A stretch of 64,000 nucleotides of DNA, taken from contig JAKFVN010000017.1 of assembly GCA_021732145.1 (NCBI GenBank), positions 1 to 64,000 on the forward strand, in the 5' to 3' direction. The translations under genes and the position numbers were made by a program. This document shows, piece after piece, positions 25,199-34,368 of the stretch. The stretch is from Alphaproteobacteria bacterium. Lineage in GTDB: Bacteria; Pseudomonadota; Alphaproteobacteria; UBA9219; RGZA01. Below the pieces are notes generated by a model, which was not told where the DNA came from, ran no database searches, and saw only the letters and a program-made list of their open reading frames with translations. Numbering within the stretch: position 1 is the first letter of the stretch; every line of letters begins with the position of its first letter.

Positions 25199-27670
25199 AT
25201 GGCAGTTATTCCTGTAAAATACCGAGTACACAGGTCGCGGCGTTATCGCGATGCGCGCCCCACGGGCGAGCGTATTGCGGAGTCGATGGGTAATACAAAT
25301 ACCATCAGCTATGTGTATTTTTCCATGGCAATGGGAATGATTATTCTGCCGATGGTGGGTTTGCACTTCGCGCTTGCCATCGCCGATGTGATTGCCATTC
25401 TTGCATGGCTGTATGCGCGCTGGTTTAACGCGCAGAAATTCACGCTGCCACTTAAGATGCCAGCCTATTCGGAACGCAAAGATCCCAAGAACCCTATTCC
25501 AGGTACTGACGGCGTTGCCGGCAAGTCAGACGGCATTTTGTTTTTGGGTAATGAACGTGATCCCAAGACAGGCAAGGAATTGTGGCTCACGAATAGCGAC
25601 GCGCGTACCCATACATTGTTCCTTGGTACAACAGGTACCGGTAAAACTGAAGGCCTGAAATCATTGGTCAGCAATGCGCTTGCCTGGGGTTCTGGCTTCG
25701 TATACGTGGATGGTAAAGCCGATACCGATTTGTGGGCTGGCCTTTATGGTCTTGCGCGCCGTTTTGGCCGCGAAGATGATTTGCTGGTGCTGAACTATAT
25801 TACCGGAAACTCCGATGATGCGTCGGTTTCTAACACCATGAACCCGTTTGCCAACGGTTCGTCATCCTTCCTTTCCAACATGATTACCAGCCTGATGCCG
25901 GATGCCGGCGGCGATAACGCCATGTGGAAAGAACGTGCGGTGGCGTTGATGTTTGCGTTGATGCCCGCGCTGACCTTCAAACGCGATAAGCAGGGCCTGC
26001 TGATGGATATTGGCACGGTGCGCGAATTCATCGAATTAAAACCAATCGTGAAATTATCACGCGACACCACCATGCCGGAACGCATCATTCGCGGTTTGCA
26101 GGGTTATCTTTCAACTTTGCCCGGTTACGTGGATGAAGCGTTTGATGATGACGGTAATGAAAAACCGCCAAGCCCCGATGCGCCAATGTACGATTTGCAG
26201 ATTGCGCGTCAGCAACACGGCTATCTTTCGATGCAGTTCACGCGTGCGTTCCAATCGCTCGCAGACGAATACGGCTTCATCTTTCGCGCGCAGCTTGCGG
26301 ATATTGACACCATCGATGTGGTGCTGAACCGCCGCATGCTCATCGGTCTTATTCCGTCGCTTGAAAAGTCAGGTGATGAAGCAGCGAACTTGGGTAAAAT
26401 CATTGCTGCGTCATTAAAAGGCATGATGGGTTCGACCCTTGGTGCATCCGTGGAAGGTTCATGGGAAGACACCATTGAAAGCAAGCAGACTCGTTCGCCG
26501 TCACCTTATATGACTGTATTCGACGAGGTTGGTTACTATACCGCGCAAGGCATGGCGGTTATGGCCGCGCAGGCCCGTTCGCTCGGTTTCGCGCTCGTGT
26601 TCGCCGCGCAGGATATTCCCGCGATGGAAAAGCGCGTGAAGCAGGAAGCCCACTCCATCTTGGGTAACTGCAACTTGAAAATTTTCGGTAAGCTTGAAGA
26701 TCCTTTGGAAACCAAGAAATTCTTCGACGACCATGTGGGTACAGTTTGGCTCTATGAAAGTACCGGTTTTAATGCGCCAACCAATTTGATGTCATCGTTC
26801 TTCGTCAACAATCCATATATCGATAACCGCCAGACAGGTACCTTGCAGGAACGCAAACGCACCAACTATGACTGGCTTCGCGAAATGCGAGAAGGCCAGG
26901 TTATCATGATGTTCCATGATTTCATTGTGTCCGCGCAGCTCTACCACGCTGAACCTAAGAAAGTTCGCGCGATGCGCGTGCAACGTTTGCTTCCTGTACC
27001 GGGATTTACGACCAGCACGCAAGCCAAAGAACGTATGGTCACCGATTTATCGCGCAAGCTGGATGATCCAGAATGGATTGCAGCAAAGGCGATGTCGCCT
27101 GCGCAGATGCAGCCGGAAATCAAGGCGCTTAGCGTTGGTTATGAAGAAGCGCAGCAGTCAGGGCTTGATCCGATTAAAGCGGCGATGGCTGCGCTTGCCG
27201 GATTGTCGGAAATGGCAGAAAAAGCCAAGGAAGAAGAAAAAGCAGCAGGCGGCAATACAGGCCGCGGTAAGATTAATATGGATGAGCTGGATAGCGTGGA
27301 AGAAGTGCAGGAACAAGCGCCGCAGCAGCAACAGCAGCACGTTTCGCAAGGTGGGGTATTTCCGCAAACATCATCACCCTCTGCTGATACAGGAACATCC
27401 CAAGCGAGTGGTAATGGCCAGCAACAGCGCCCAGGATTTGGCGATGACTTTGATTACCGTCCGCGCGCAACGAGCAAGCTCAAGAAAATGGGTGTTGGTC
27501 TCGAAGACATTGCCGCGATCAAAGCCAAGGATCTGGCCGACAAGAGCGACGTGGGTGCAGCGCTTAAAGACATGCCGCCGGAAATCGCCGCGCTGCTGCA
27601 AAAAGGCGCGCAGAACATTTCGCAGACATTGTTCCACGATGTGCGCGGCACTGGCAGCGATGCCGAATAA
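25199..27670 (+). CDS. dotL: DotL/IcmO type IV coupling protein
   Basis: 823 residues. Two N-terminal membrane helices (about 36-72), Walker A GTTGTGKT at 143-150 and a Walker B aspartate in YMTVFDEVGYY at about 440. AARSLGFALVFAAQD type features are typical of DotL (TrbC of IncI). The C-terminal 190 residues contain a Gln-rich linker (QAPQQQQQH) and a final helical part ending near QNISQTLFHD. In Legionella this tail binds adaptors and DotN. DotN is encoded here, IcmS and IcmW are not seen, so the tail may use other adaptors. Confidence 0.94.
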   Translation: MAVIPVKYRVHRSRRYRDARPTGERIAESMGNTNTISYVYFSMAMGMIILPMVGLHFALAIADVIAILAWLYARWFNAQKFTLPLKMPAYSERKDPKNPIPGTDGVAGKSDGILFLGNERDPKTGKELWLTNSDARTHTLFLGTTGTGKTEGLKSLVSNALAWGSGFVYVDGKADTDLWAGLYGLARRFGREDDLLVLNYITGNSDDASVSNTMNPFANGSSSFLSNMITSLMPDAGGDNAMWKERAVALMFALMPALTFKRDKQGLLMDIGTVREFIELKPIVKLSRDTTMPERIIRGLQGYLSTLPGYVDEAFDDDGNEKPPSPDAPMYDLQIARQQHGYLSMQFTRAFQSLADEYGFIFRAQLADIDTIDVVLNRRMLIGLIPSLEKSGDEAANLGKIIAASLKGMMGSTLGASVEGSWEDTIESKQTRSPSPYMTVFDEVGYYTAQGMAVMAAQARSLGFALVFAAQDIPAMEKRVKQEAHSILGNCNLKIFGKLEDPLETKKFFDDHVGTVWLYESTGFNAPTNLMSSFFVNNPYIDNRQTGTLQERKRTNYDWLREMREGQVIMMFHDFIVSAQLYHAEPKKVRAMRVQRLLPVPGFTTSTQAKERMVTDLSRKLDDPEWIAAKAMSPAQMQPEIKALSVGYEEAQQSGLDPIKAAMAALAGLSEMAEKAKEEEKAAGGNTGRGKINMDELDSVEEVQEQAPQQQQQHVSQGGVFPQTSSPSADTGTSQASGNGQQQRPGFGDDFDYRPRATSKLKKMGVGLEDIAAIKAKDLADKSDVGAALKDMPPEIAALLQKGAQNISQTLFHDVRGTGSDAE

Positions 27671-27688
27671 TGCTTATAGGAGCGTTTA

Positions 27689-27868
27689 ATGGATCCGAGT
27701 AAATGGCTTAATAAACATGGCCCACTTGCCGGCTTACACAAATTCATTGGCACAGAAGATCATCAAAAAAGTGAAAACCCTGGTTGCCTCAATTCAATCA
27801 GGCCAATTGTGTGGATTGTCATGGCATCGTTTGGTATGGGCGCTTTGACGATGTGCATGGGCAACTGA
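27689..27868 (+). CDS. 59-residue membrane miniprotein after dotL
   Basis: ATG at 27689 with ATAGGAGCG as ribosome site, 18 bp after dotL; stop TGA 27866-27868. The product starts MDPSKWLNKHGPLAGLHKFI and has one hydrophobic segment at the C-terminus (PIVWIVMASFGMGALTMCM). The spacing, ribosome site and single membrane helix support a real gene co-expressed with the secretion system. No family recognised. Confidence 0.6.
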   Translation: MDPSKWLNKHGPLAGLHKFIGTEDHQKSENPGCLNSIRPIVWIVMASFGMGALTMCMGN

Positions 27869-28063
27869 TCGTTTTCATAAAAAACTTCTGCACTTAATCG
27901 CAGACATTAACTATTCCTTATCGGAATTTTAAGTTTTGCTTCATATAATCTTAAAGGTGTTTTTACTATAATAATGCTTCTAATAGCTTGAATGGTATTA
28001 GGTTTTTTTGAGCGCTGTTGAGCGCCATTAACCACAAGGATTTTACCAAGAGGATTTGAAAGC

Positions 28064-28609
28064 GTGACAAACCAGACAGCTTTTTTTGAACGCAAATCCA
28101 CTCAAACACACATTGCATGCGCGCTGTTTTTCCTGATTTCGTTGTTTGTCGCATCAACCGCTTCCGCTGAACTGTATTGCGATCCAAAAATTAAAGCGCG
28201 CTCCGAGCAAATGCGCCAAAACGCCATCATGAAAGACATTGCGCGTTTTGAAGGCGGCTATGGTCAACCTAATAGCTTTGATAGCTTGTTCTGCGGCGCG
28301 CAAATTACCTCCGGTTTTGACCAAATCGGTCAAAGTCTGGTTGGCAGCTTGACCAGCCAAGTGAATAACCTGATTAATCAGCTATTCCAGAAAGCCTGCA
28401 AGGCAGCGATTGCGCCCATTCAAAACCTGGCTGCTCAAACCTGTATTCCCAATTTCTCGAATGTGTATTTCGATACCAGCTTCCTGAACTTTAATCTGAA
28501 TAAGAATAATTACTGCCCTGGTACGCAGCTTATTCAGGTAACCCCCGTGATGGGTGGCTCCAGTTTCTCCGGCGGCGGCAATTACAGCAGCCCTCAATTA
28601 TATTGGTGA
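28064..28609 (+). CDS. exported Cys-containing protein of unknown function
   Basis: 181 residues from a GTG start with AAGAGGA upstream. Signal peptide (CALFFLISLFVASTASA, cleaved before ELYCD). Five Cys in the mature protein (YCDPK, FCGAQ, ACKAA, TCIPN, YCPGT). Gly/Ser-rich end. It overlaps the next gene by one base, pointing to translational coupling. No family recognised. Position between dotL and dotD makes it an accessory periplasmic or surface part of this secretion system. Confidence 0.75.
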   Translation: MTNQTAFFERKSTQTHIACALFFLISLFVASTASAELYCDPKIKARSEQMRQNAIMKDIARFEGGYGQPNSFDSLFCGAQITSGFDQIGQSLVGSLTSQVNNLINQLFQKACKAAIAPIQNLAAQTCIPNFSNVYFDTSFLNFNLNKNNYCPGTQLIQVTPVMGGSSFSGGGNYSSPQLYW

Positions 28610-30153
28610 TGATGATGAAATCCATTTTGCCATCACAGCTGATTTTAAAGACCCTTGTGCTTGCAATAGTGCTGATTGTTTCCACGCCTGCGTCGTCGCG
28701 TGCCGATGCGTTGACCAGTTTGTTAAGCGCGTTGTTTGGCCAAGGATTAGGTGGTGGCAACAGCGGATTTGTGAATGGCGATCCGGCCAATCAGGTTATC
28801 CCTTTGCTGCAGCAGATATACCGTCAAAACGTCGATAACGGCGGAACGAATTTAAGCACGGAGCGTTTGCAAAACCGAACCGATATTCAACGTTCAACCT
28901 ATGAACAGCAAACTGCATGGGAACGTGAACGCCGCCTGCGCGATGATGAAATCGCGCGCAGCTATCCGGAAATGTCGAACCTTTCTTGCGCGATTGCCAC
29001 CGCCAACCAAAGCGCAGGCGTGATTGAAGTTTCAGCATCCAACGCCACCGGTCAGGCGATGGATATCGTCACCAACGGAATGTATAAAAGCGTGTTTCTA
29101 GCAACCACGGTTTCAGCAAAATACAAATCGCAAATCTGGTGCAAGCTGGGCGCGACCGGCAAGGACGTTGGCAGTTGCGATACAGAAGCCGACAAGCTGA
29201 TTGAAGGCGCGCATATCAATCCTTACAAGGCTATCGGCATTAAGCTGAGCATTCCATGCGATATGCAATCAGTTAATCAGGAATTCGAGCAGATGAAGAC
29301 TCCGGCATCCTGGACACCCAACCAGCGCAATAAGGAATGCATTGCTGCGCTGCTGTCGATTGCAAACCAATATCCGATTGCCAGCTCCTTTCCGACCAAG
29401 GAAGAAGCATCGAATGATAACGGCATCAATCTTCTTGATAGAAAGGTAAATGATGTCGGTATGGTCGGTGGCACCAAAGGCGGATTATGGGAAGAGTTCA
29501 GAGACCGCGTATCGGTTCCTGTTGCTTCAACAAATTGCATGACAGGTATTCAAGGCGGCGCAGGCAGTGTTTACACATTGTTGCAACAAAAATACTCAGG
29601 CACCACGCGCGATAACAAAACACCACCATATGGGTTGCCGCCATCAGGCTTTTGCCTCAGCAAGATGTTGTTCAGGGAAGGTAAGATTTTGCAGCTGCGC
29701 TATAATAAGGAACAACAAGCGAGCAATCGCGATTTGAAGCGTGTTCTAGAAGATTTGGAAAGCGCGACCATTGAAGGTGTTGATTACAACAACATGCAAA
29801 TGGCCAGCTTAGGCAGTGGTAGAAACACAACCGGCATGACCGAATTGGATAGGGATTTAGCAGCCCGCAAAGTGGCCTCCGACGATGCCGATAGCCGGGA
29901 ATTGCTCAGCGCCATCCGCCAATTGACCAGCGCCATTCAAGTGATGAATGCAGGTGTCTATTCCACCAAGCCGCAGGAAGTGCGTCTTGATGGCAAATCG
30001 AAGAAAAAAATGATGCCAGCCATATCCGATAAAGCAGCGGAAGTGACCGATGCCTTGAAAGAAATGGGGCTGAAGGTGAGCGCACCTAAAGCATCATCTA
30101 ATGGAGTCCTTGGGCCATTGACCCAGGAATTTCCGGTTCTTCCGCCACAATAA
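28609..30153 (+). CDS. large exported protein of unknown function
   Basis: 514 residues from ATG 28609, which overlaps the previous stop codon; two further in-frame ATGs follow at once. Signal peptide (LVLAIVLIVSTPASSRADA). A helical, Arg/Gln/Glu-rich segment comes early (ERERRLRDDEIARSYPEMS). Seven Cys are spread through the middle, and a second helical segment lies at about 370-400 (REGKILQLRYNKEQQASNRD). It does not resemble DotA or IcmX as I know them. Tightly coupled to the preceding secreted protein; the two probably act together outside the inner membrane. Confidence 0.78.
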   Translation: MMMKSILPSQLILKTLVLAIVLIVSTPASSRADALTSLLSALFGQGLGGGNSGFVNGDPANQVIPLLQQIYRQNVDNGGTNLSTERLQNRTDIQRSTYEQQTAWERERRLRDDEIARSYPEMSNLSCAIATANQSAGVIEVSASNATGQAMDIVTNGMYKSVFLATTVSAKYKSQIWCKLGATGKDVGSCDTEADKLIEGAHINPYKAIGIKLSIPCDMQSVNQEFEQMKTPASWTPNQRNKECIAALLSIANQYPIASSFPTKEEASNDNGINLLDRKVNDVGMVGGTKGGLWEEFRDRVSVPVASTNCMTGIQGGAGSVYTLLQQKYSGTTRDNKTPPYGLPPSGFCLSKMLFREGKILQLRYNKEQQASNRDLKRVLEDLESATIEGVDYNNMQMASLGSGRNTTGMTELDRDLAARKVASDDADSRELLSAIRQLTSAIQVMNAGVYSTKPQEVRLDGKSKKKMMPAISDKAAEVTDALKEMGLKVSAPKASSNGVLGPLTQEFPVLPPQ

Positions 30154-30170
30154 TTCACACTAGAAAATGT

Positions 30171-30343
30171 GATTCATTTTGCTTTTCCAGTTTACCTTGG
30201 TTAAGCGAAAATTACTTTTGTGCGCACTGCATCAGATAACAAAAGCATTATACCGATACTGAAATATTCACAGCTATTTCATGCATACAAACACGAATCA
30301 TCGCGTACCGTGATGAAAGTAAATTAAGCCTCTGTTAAGAATC
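30171..30343. promoter_or_regulatory. intergenic region with three GANTC sites
   Basis: GANTC at 30171, 30295 and 30339 within the 238-bp gap before the 117-residue gene. TCACA/TGTGA half-sites (30154-30173) form a small inverted repeat. The region is AT-rich and is the likely start of a new transcript. Confidence 0.4.
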
Positions 30344-30391
30344 TAGGAGCAAATTAGGCTAAATTTATTAAGAATTTTAGGGAGATATCTT

Positions 30392-30745
30392 ATGCGCATT
30401 GATTTTCGCAAGTTTTTCATGGTTTCCCTGCTAGCTGCCATAGCATTTGTTACACCCTGCACACAGTCATTTGCTGCCGATAGCTGGGACACAGAAGACG
30501 AAACAGGCGCAACAGAGGCGTTTAGGCAAAAGCTGCAAGATGAAGCCAAGGACAAAATGGCTGATGCATTTAAGCAGATACGTTGTTACCAAAAACGCAT
30601 GAATGCTGATCAAGTGCGCCAGAAGCAAAAAGAAGCTGGTAAGAAAGCAACACCATTTACCGATGATACGTGGCCAGATTTGGAAGCGGCAAAGGGTATG
30701 ACCGATAAGCTGGGCAGCGATTTGTTTGATGGCTGCAATAACTAA
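30392..30745 (+). CDS. small exported protein of unknown function
   Basis: 117 residues; TAGGGAGAT ribosome site. Signal peptide (FMVSLLAAIAFVTPC, cleaved after SFAA). The mature part is charged and helical (QKLQDEAKDKMADAFKQIRC) with two Cys, which could form one disulfide. Followed 14 bp later by another small exported protein. Family unknown. Confidence 0.72.
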   Translation: MRIDFRKFFMVSLLAAIAFVTPCTQSFAADSWDTEDETGATEAFRQKLQDEAKDKMADAFKQIRCYQKRMNADQVRQKQKEAGKKATPFTDDTWPDLEAAKGMTDKLGSDLFDGCNN

Positions 30746-30759
30746 TTAGGAGAGTGCAG

Positions 30760-31008
30760 ATGAAAAAAATTCACTATTTAACATTGGCTGCATGTTTTTC
30801 ATTGTTCATGGCAATTGAACGCCCCGTGATTGTGCATGCAACCGGGCTATCGCCTGAAGAAGCCGGACAGGAAGAAGAAAAAGAGAAAAAGCTTGTTGAT
30901 CAGAAAAAAGCCGGAAAAACTGATAAGAAAAAAGGTCAAGGCAAGCAAAACCAGAAGCCGAAAGAGCCTGATAAATGCAATGCTACTTGGAAAAACTTGA
31001 AATGCTAG
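30760..31008 (+). CDS. small exported Lys/Glu-rich protein
   Basis: 82 residues. ATG 30760 is preferred over GTG 30754 because AGGAGAG lies 7 bases before it. Signal peptide (LTLAACFSLFMAIERP), then a highly charged segment (EEAGQEEEKEKKLVDQKKAG) likely disordered or coiled. Two Cys at the very end (DKCNAT and a final Cys). Same operon as its neighbours; function unknown. Confidence 0.68.
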   Translation: MKKIHYLTLAACFSLFMAIERPVIVHATGLSPEEAGQEEEKEKKLVDQKKAGKTDKKKGQGKQNQKPKEPDKCNATWKNLKC

Positions 31009-31017
31009 GAGGACTAC

Positions 31018-32688
31018 ATGAAAAACTTTAAATCATTTTTCACAAGTGTAGCAAAGGGCGCAACGGTTGCAGGGGTGGTATTTACTATCGGCTTGTTCTC
31101 GGCTGGCCTTTATGCCGCGGTCGAAACACAGGCAACACCGGTTCCAAAAGGTCTTGGCGGTCCCCCGGCTTCCGATATCGGTTTGCTGAAAATTCAGGAA
31201 GGCTTGCAAGTGCTTTCCAACAACATCACCAATGTTGAAAAGCGCCTTGAAAAGATTTCCGGTGCGTTGACATCGCAGCAAGCGCAAAGCGACCAGTTGA
31301 ATATGCGCTTGGCTGAAGCGCAGGCACGCGATGCCCGTGCAGGCGCAATGCAATCTGCAAACTTGGCAATTGGCATGGCCAATGAAGCGCCAAAAGTTGC
31401 AGCCGTGTATGAATTAATGGGTTCCACCGGTTGGTCGGAAGCCGATACGTCTGCTACCCGTTTGTGGAAAAAACAAACGTCACAAATGAGTGATCAGTTG
31501 ATCCCTATGGGCGATGATATGACCAAGAACGAGATCATGGAAAGAGTTGTTGCCGCGGGATGCGAAGCCCAAACGATGAACGCTGTTGAAGCAAGGCGCG
31601 CAGGATGTTCATCCGGTGGTAAATATGAGGGTACATTCTGCAATCCTTCACGCTTGGCCACGGTTCAGGGGATTGAAACAAAACCAGGCAGCCGTGGTGC
31701 AGACGCAGCCCTTTCAATAGTGGCCTGTATTGGAACGCGTTATGCTGAGGCGCTGCCGACAGGCGACTTACTGCGTGATCCTTCACGCACCAGTGAATTG
31801 AACAAAAAAGGCCTCAAGCAATTGGCTAAATATATTCAGGTAGACCCTGAATATCTTGAAAAAGTGGCCTATGGCAATTTCGTGAGCGGTGTTACCAGAG
31901 CAACATCTAATCATGCTGCTATTGGTTGTATGGCAGACGGTTCTGCTTCGCGTACATCACGCCCTGATGCTGATTGGGGTACAGATTATAAGGCATGCCG
32001 TGAAATTCTACAGCAGGAAAATAAGGCAACACCGCAATCCGGCGAAATGTCGCGCGATGATGTATTGAAATGCCGTGAAATGGTAGCGCGCAGAACGATG
32101 AAAGATGCGCCAAAACAACCCGGCGTAAATGGCAGTAACATGCTACAGCTTGGTCTTGCTGCCAACGCATCCAGCCGCGGCGAACGTGACCAGCTTGGCT
32201 CAAGCCAAGGCTCATCGAATTGCCAGGGTGATGCCGCGATGCAGGAAAGCATCACTCAGGTTTCGCTATATATGCAAAGCCCGATTTTCCTTGCCCACGT
32301 TAAAGACGGCACATTTATGAAAACGCGTTTGGCTTGGCGTGAAGAATTGAAGGGCATCAACAAGCAATTGGATATCCAGTACGCCGAGATGATCAGAGAG
32401 AACAAGCTTGGTGCTGCCTATTCCATGTATGCGTTCAATGCGCCAGAACCTGGTCCAACAACTCTTGCAGAATTATTTTCTGATGTGGGTGTGGACATGA
32501 AGACGCTTATCCCAACCAAGGGTGATATGCGTTTCTCCGGTATGACCGCACTGCTGTCACCTGAACAGATTGATTCAGTGGCCGGTGCTGCTGTTCAACT
32601 GGCATTGCGTGAAGCGATGCCGTTGCAAGGCAACTCGGTTGATGCGTCATCTGTCCTTACTGCGCCAGTACTTGTTTCAGCGAAGTAG
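31018..32688 (+). CDS. large exported Cys-rich protein with N-terminal coiled coil
   Basis: 556 residues. N-terminal signal or anchor helix (AGVVFTIGLFSAGLYAA), then a coiled coil at about 55-110 (GLQVLSNNITNVEKRLEKIS), then a large domain with eight Cys (AAGCEAQ, AGCSSGG, FCNPS, VACIGT, IGCMAD and others). AGGAGG precedes the ATG. It is the last gene before a strong terminator. It and the 514-residue protein are the two large unknown exported parts of the cluster; both may build an extracellular or periplasmic structure. No family recognised. Confidence 0.78.
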   Translation: MKNFKSFFTSVAKGATVAGVVFTIGLFSAGLYAAVETQATPVPKGLGGPPASDIGLLKIQEGLQVLSNNITNVEKRLEKISGALTSQQAQSDQLNMRLAEAQARDARAGAMQSANLAIGMANEAPKVAAVYELMGSTGWSEADTSATRLWKKQTSQMSDQLIPMGDDMTKNEIMERVVAAGCEAQTMNAVEARRAGCSSGGKYEGTFCNPSRLATVQGIETKPGSRGADAALSIVACIGTRYAEALPTGDLLRDPSRTSELNKKGLKQLAKYIQVDPEYLEKVAYGNFVSGVTRATSNHAAIGCMADGSASRTSRPDADWGTDYKACREILQQENKATPQSGEMSRDDVLKCREMVARRTMKDAPKQPGVNGSNMLQLGLAANASSRGERDQLGSSQGSSNCQGDAAMQESITQVSLYMQSPIFLAHVKDGTFMKTRLAWREELKGINKQLDIQYAEMIRENKLGAAYSMYAFNAPEPGPTTLAELFSDVGVDMKTLIPTKGDMRFSGMTALLSPEQIDSVAGAAVQLALREAMPLQGNSVDASSVLTAPVLVSAK

Positions 32689-32703
32689 GGTCATTTAAGA
32701 ATT

Positions 32704-32738
32704 AAACCCGCCCCAATCCGCACGGTTGGGGCGGGTTT
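32704..32738 (+). terminator. strong intrinsic terminator
   Basis: Perfect 13-bp arms AAACCCGCCCCAA (32704-32716) and TTGGGGCGGGTTT (32726-32738), followed by a T-rich run. It ends the transcript that carries the block of unknown exported proteins and splits the secretion locus into at least two transcription units. Confidence 0.92.
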
Positions 32739-32938
32739 TTTATTTATGAGCTTGTTTTTTGGGTCGAAATTGTCCATTCATGTCGAAATTTTGAGATTAG
32801 GGCAGGCTAAGGGCTTGATTGATAAGGTTCTATCAATCAATACCTCTTATCATTTATGTCTCGCCCCCATGTCAATCCGTGACTTTAGAGTAATTTTAAC
32901 GAATTTTTTAACCCTTAGGGCCGTACCTTAGTATTTAG

Positions 32939-33826
32939 ATGAGTGAATCCGCCGCCCAAAAAATAGGTGCTCAAACCACGAGCACTGCCGCGCAACCAAG
33001 CGGTAACCGCATGAAGTTGCATGCGCGGGTTGCTGTGCTTAAGCATGTGGTTACGCCGCTTTTGCAGGCGATGGCGGAAGTTAAAAACGCCAATAAAGAA
33101 AACCCGCAAACTCCGACACCTGAAGAAGAAGCCCAAACCCTTGGCACCTTGGTCGAGGGCGCGATGGCGCTTTCCAAAGCAACCACTGAAAATTTCAATG
33201 AAAGCGGCGGTGCAATTGAAGACAGCGTGCGCTGGATGATTGTGCATGCCGCAACCCAGACGGTTGCCGCGCGTTACCGTGCAACGGGCGCAGTAATTGC
33301 TGCTGAAGAAGCGGTGAATATTGCCAAGACCACCTTTGAAATAAAAGAAAAATTCCAAAGCCAGGCGGTTGCGCAGGGCGAGTCTGTTCCCAACACATTG
33401 GGTGTGTTTCGTGCCAGGATGCTGGAAGCATTAGTTCCAGTTGTTAACGCCGTTGCCCAATACTCCTTTGGCCGCGCCGAGCATTTGCTTTTGGCACAGG
33501 TTGCCGAGCGTCTGCTAAAGACTGCTGACCATGTGACGCGCAGCCTTGCGCCAGCAGGATGTACCCCAAAAGACTGGCGTTTACTGTGCTGGAGCGTGCT
33601 TTTGGCTGCTGGGTATTTGTATTCCGATTGCCACTTTGCAGAAGCCGATCGTTTGCTTTATATGGATAAGGAAGAACGCGACGTTTATTTCAAAGAGCAC
33701 GATAATATGCCTCCGCTGCATTTTGTATGGCAATCCTTCGACCAACGCATGGCGATGCTTGCTACCCTCATTACTTATCTTGATGTGCCGGAATCGGCGC
33801 GCCTTGATGAACAGCAGATGGAGTAA
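32939..33826 (+). CDS. unknown helical protein upstream of the transglycosylase
   Basis: 295 residues without a signal peptide. Mostly alpha-helical (VLKHVVTPLLQAMAEVKNA, EALVPVVNAVAQYSFGRAE), one mildly hydrophobic segment (LLCWSVLLAAGYLYSD). Probably cytoplasmic. No clear ribosome site. It lies 6 bp before the lytic transglycosylase gene. I recognise no family; an adaptor or cytoplasmic chaperone for the secretion system is possible but unproven. Confidence 0.72.
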   Translation: MSESAAQKIGAQTTSTAAQPSGNRMKLHARVAVLKHVVTPLLQAMAEVKNANKENPQTPTPEEEAQTLGTLVEGAMALSKATTENFNESGGAIEDSVRWMIVHAATQTVAARYRATGAVIAAEEAVNIAKTTFEIKEKFQSQAVAQGESVPNTLGVFRARMLEALVPVVNAVAQYSFGRAEHLLLAQVAERLLKTADHVTRSLAPAGCTPKDWRLLCWSVLLAAGYLYSDCHFAEADRLLYMDKEERDVYFKEHDNMPPLHFVWQSFDQRMAMLATLITYLDVPESARLDEQQME

Positions 33827-33832
33827 CGCGCA

Positions 33833-34336
33833 ATGACTCCGTTACAGATTTTTGCTTCCTGCCTCATGCTCTCGGCGCAAACCTATTCGGTTCCACCGCA
33901 AGTGATGGTTGGCATCTTGCATGTGGAAGGCGGAAAAGTCGGGCAGGAAGTCGGCCCGAATGTAAACGGCACGTATGATTTGGGGCCAATGCAGGTCAAC
34001 ACATTATGGATTCCGCAACTGGCCAAATACTGGCAGGTCGATAACAAGACCGCGCATAAATGGGTGCGTGATAATTCATGCGTGAACCTGCATGTGTCGG
34101 CATGGATTCTTCGCCAGAAACTCGATCAAGCCGGCGGGAATTTGTTCCAGGGCATTGCGCGCTATCATTCCGCGACTCCGCAGTTTGGCCATAATTATGC
34201 GTATAAAGTTATCAAAGCTATGGATAGGCAGGGTCTGATTGACTATTCTAACAATGGCAACGGATCGGTAAATGCTTCAAGCGGTGACACTGGAAACCGC
34301 AAGGGAAAAACCATTCGCGTTGCGGATGTAAACTAG
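33833..34336 (+). CDS. VirB1/PilT-like lytic transglycosylase
   Basis: 167 residues. The SLT fold is recognised by ILHVEGGKVG with the catalytic Glu32, then GTYDLGPMQVNTLW and IARYHSATPQFGHNYAYKV. Such enzymes open gaps in peptidoglycan for trans-envelope machines; IncI plasmids carry one in the thin-pilus operon (PilT). No clear signal peptide is seen, so export may depend on the machine itself. It lies between secretion genes, 32 bp before the DsbC-like gene. Confidence 0.85.
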   Translation: MTPLQIFASCLMLSAQTYSVPPQVMVGILHVEGGKVGQEVGPNVNGTYDLGPMQVNTLWIPQLAKYWQVDNKTAHKWVRDNSCVNLHVSAWILRQKLDQAGGNLFQGIARYHSATPQFGHNYAYKVIKAMDRQGLIDYSNNGNGSVNASSGDTGNRKGKTIRVADVN

Positions 34337-34368
34337 TCTCTTACCTGAGTTCTTTTTAAGGCGCTTTG

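Noticed and set aside
26916-27689. 257-codon plus-strand frame in the other phase within dotL
   Set aside because: Arg/Ser/Lys-rich shadow of the dotL tail; dotL reads through intact.
30154-32938. CtrA sites (TTAA-N7-TTAA) in intergenic regions
   Set aside because: Several near matches exist (for example TTAA-N7-TTAC near 30200), but spacing or a half-site is wrong each time, and AT-rich gaps give such hits by chance.
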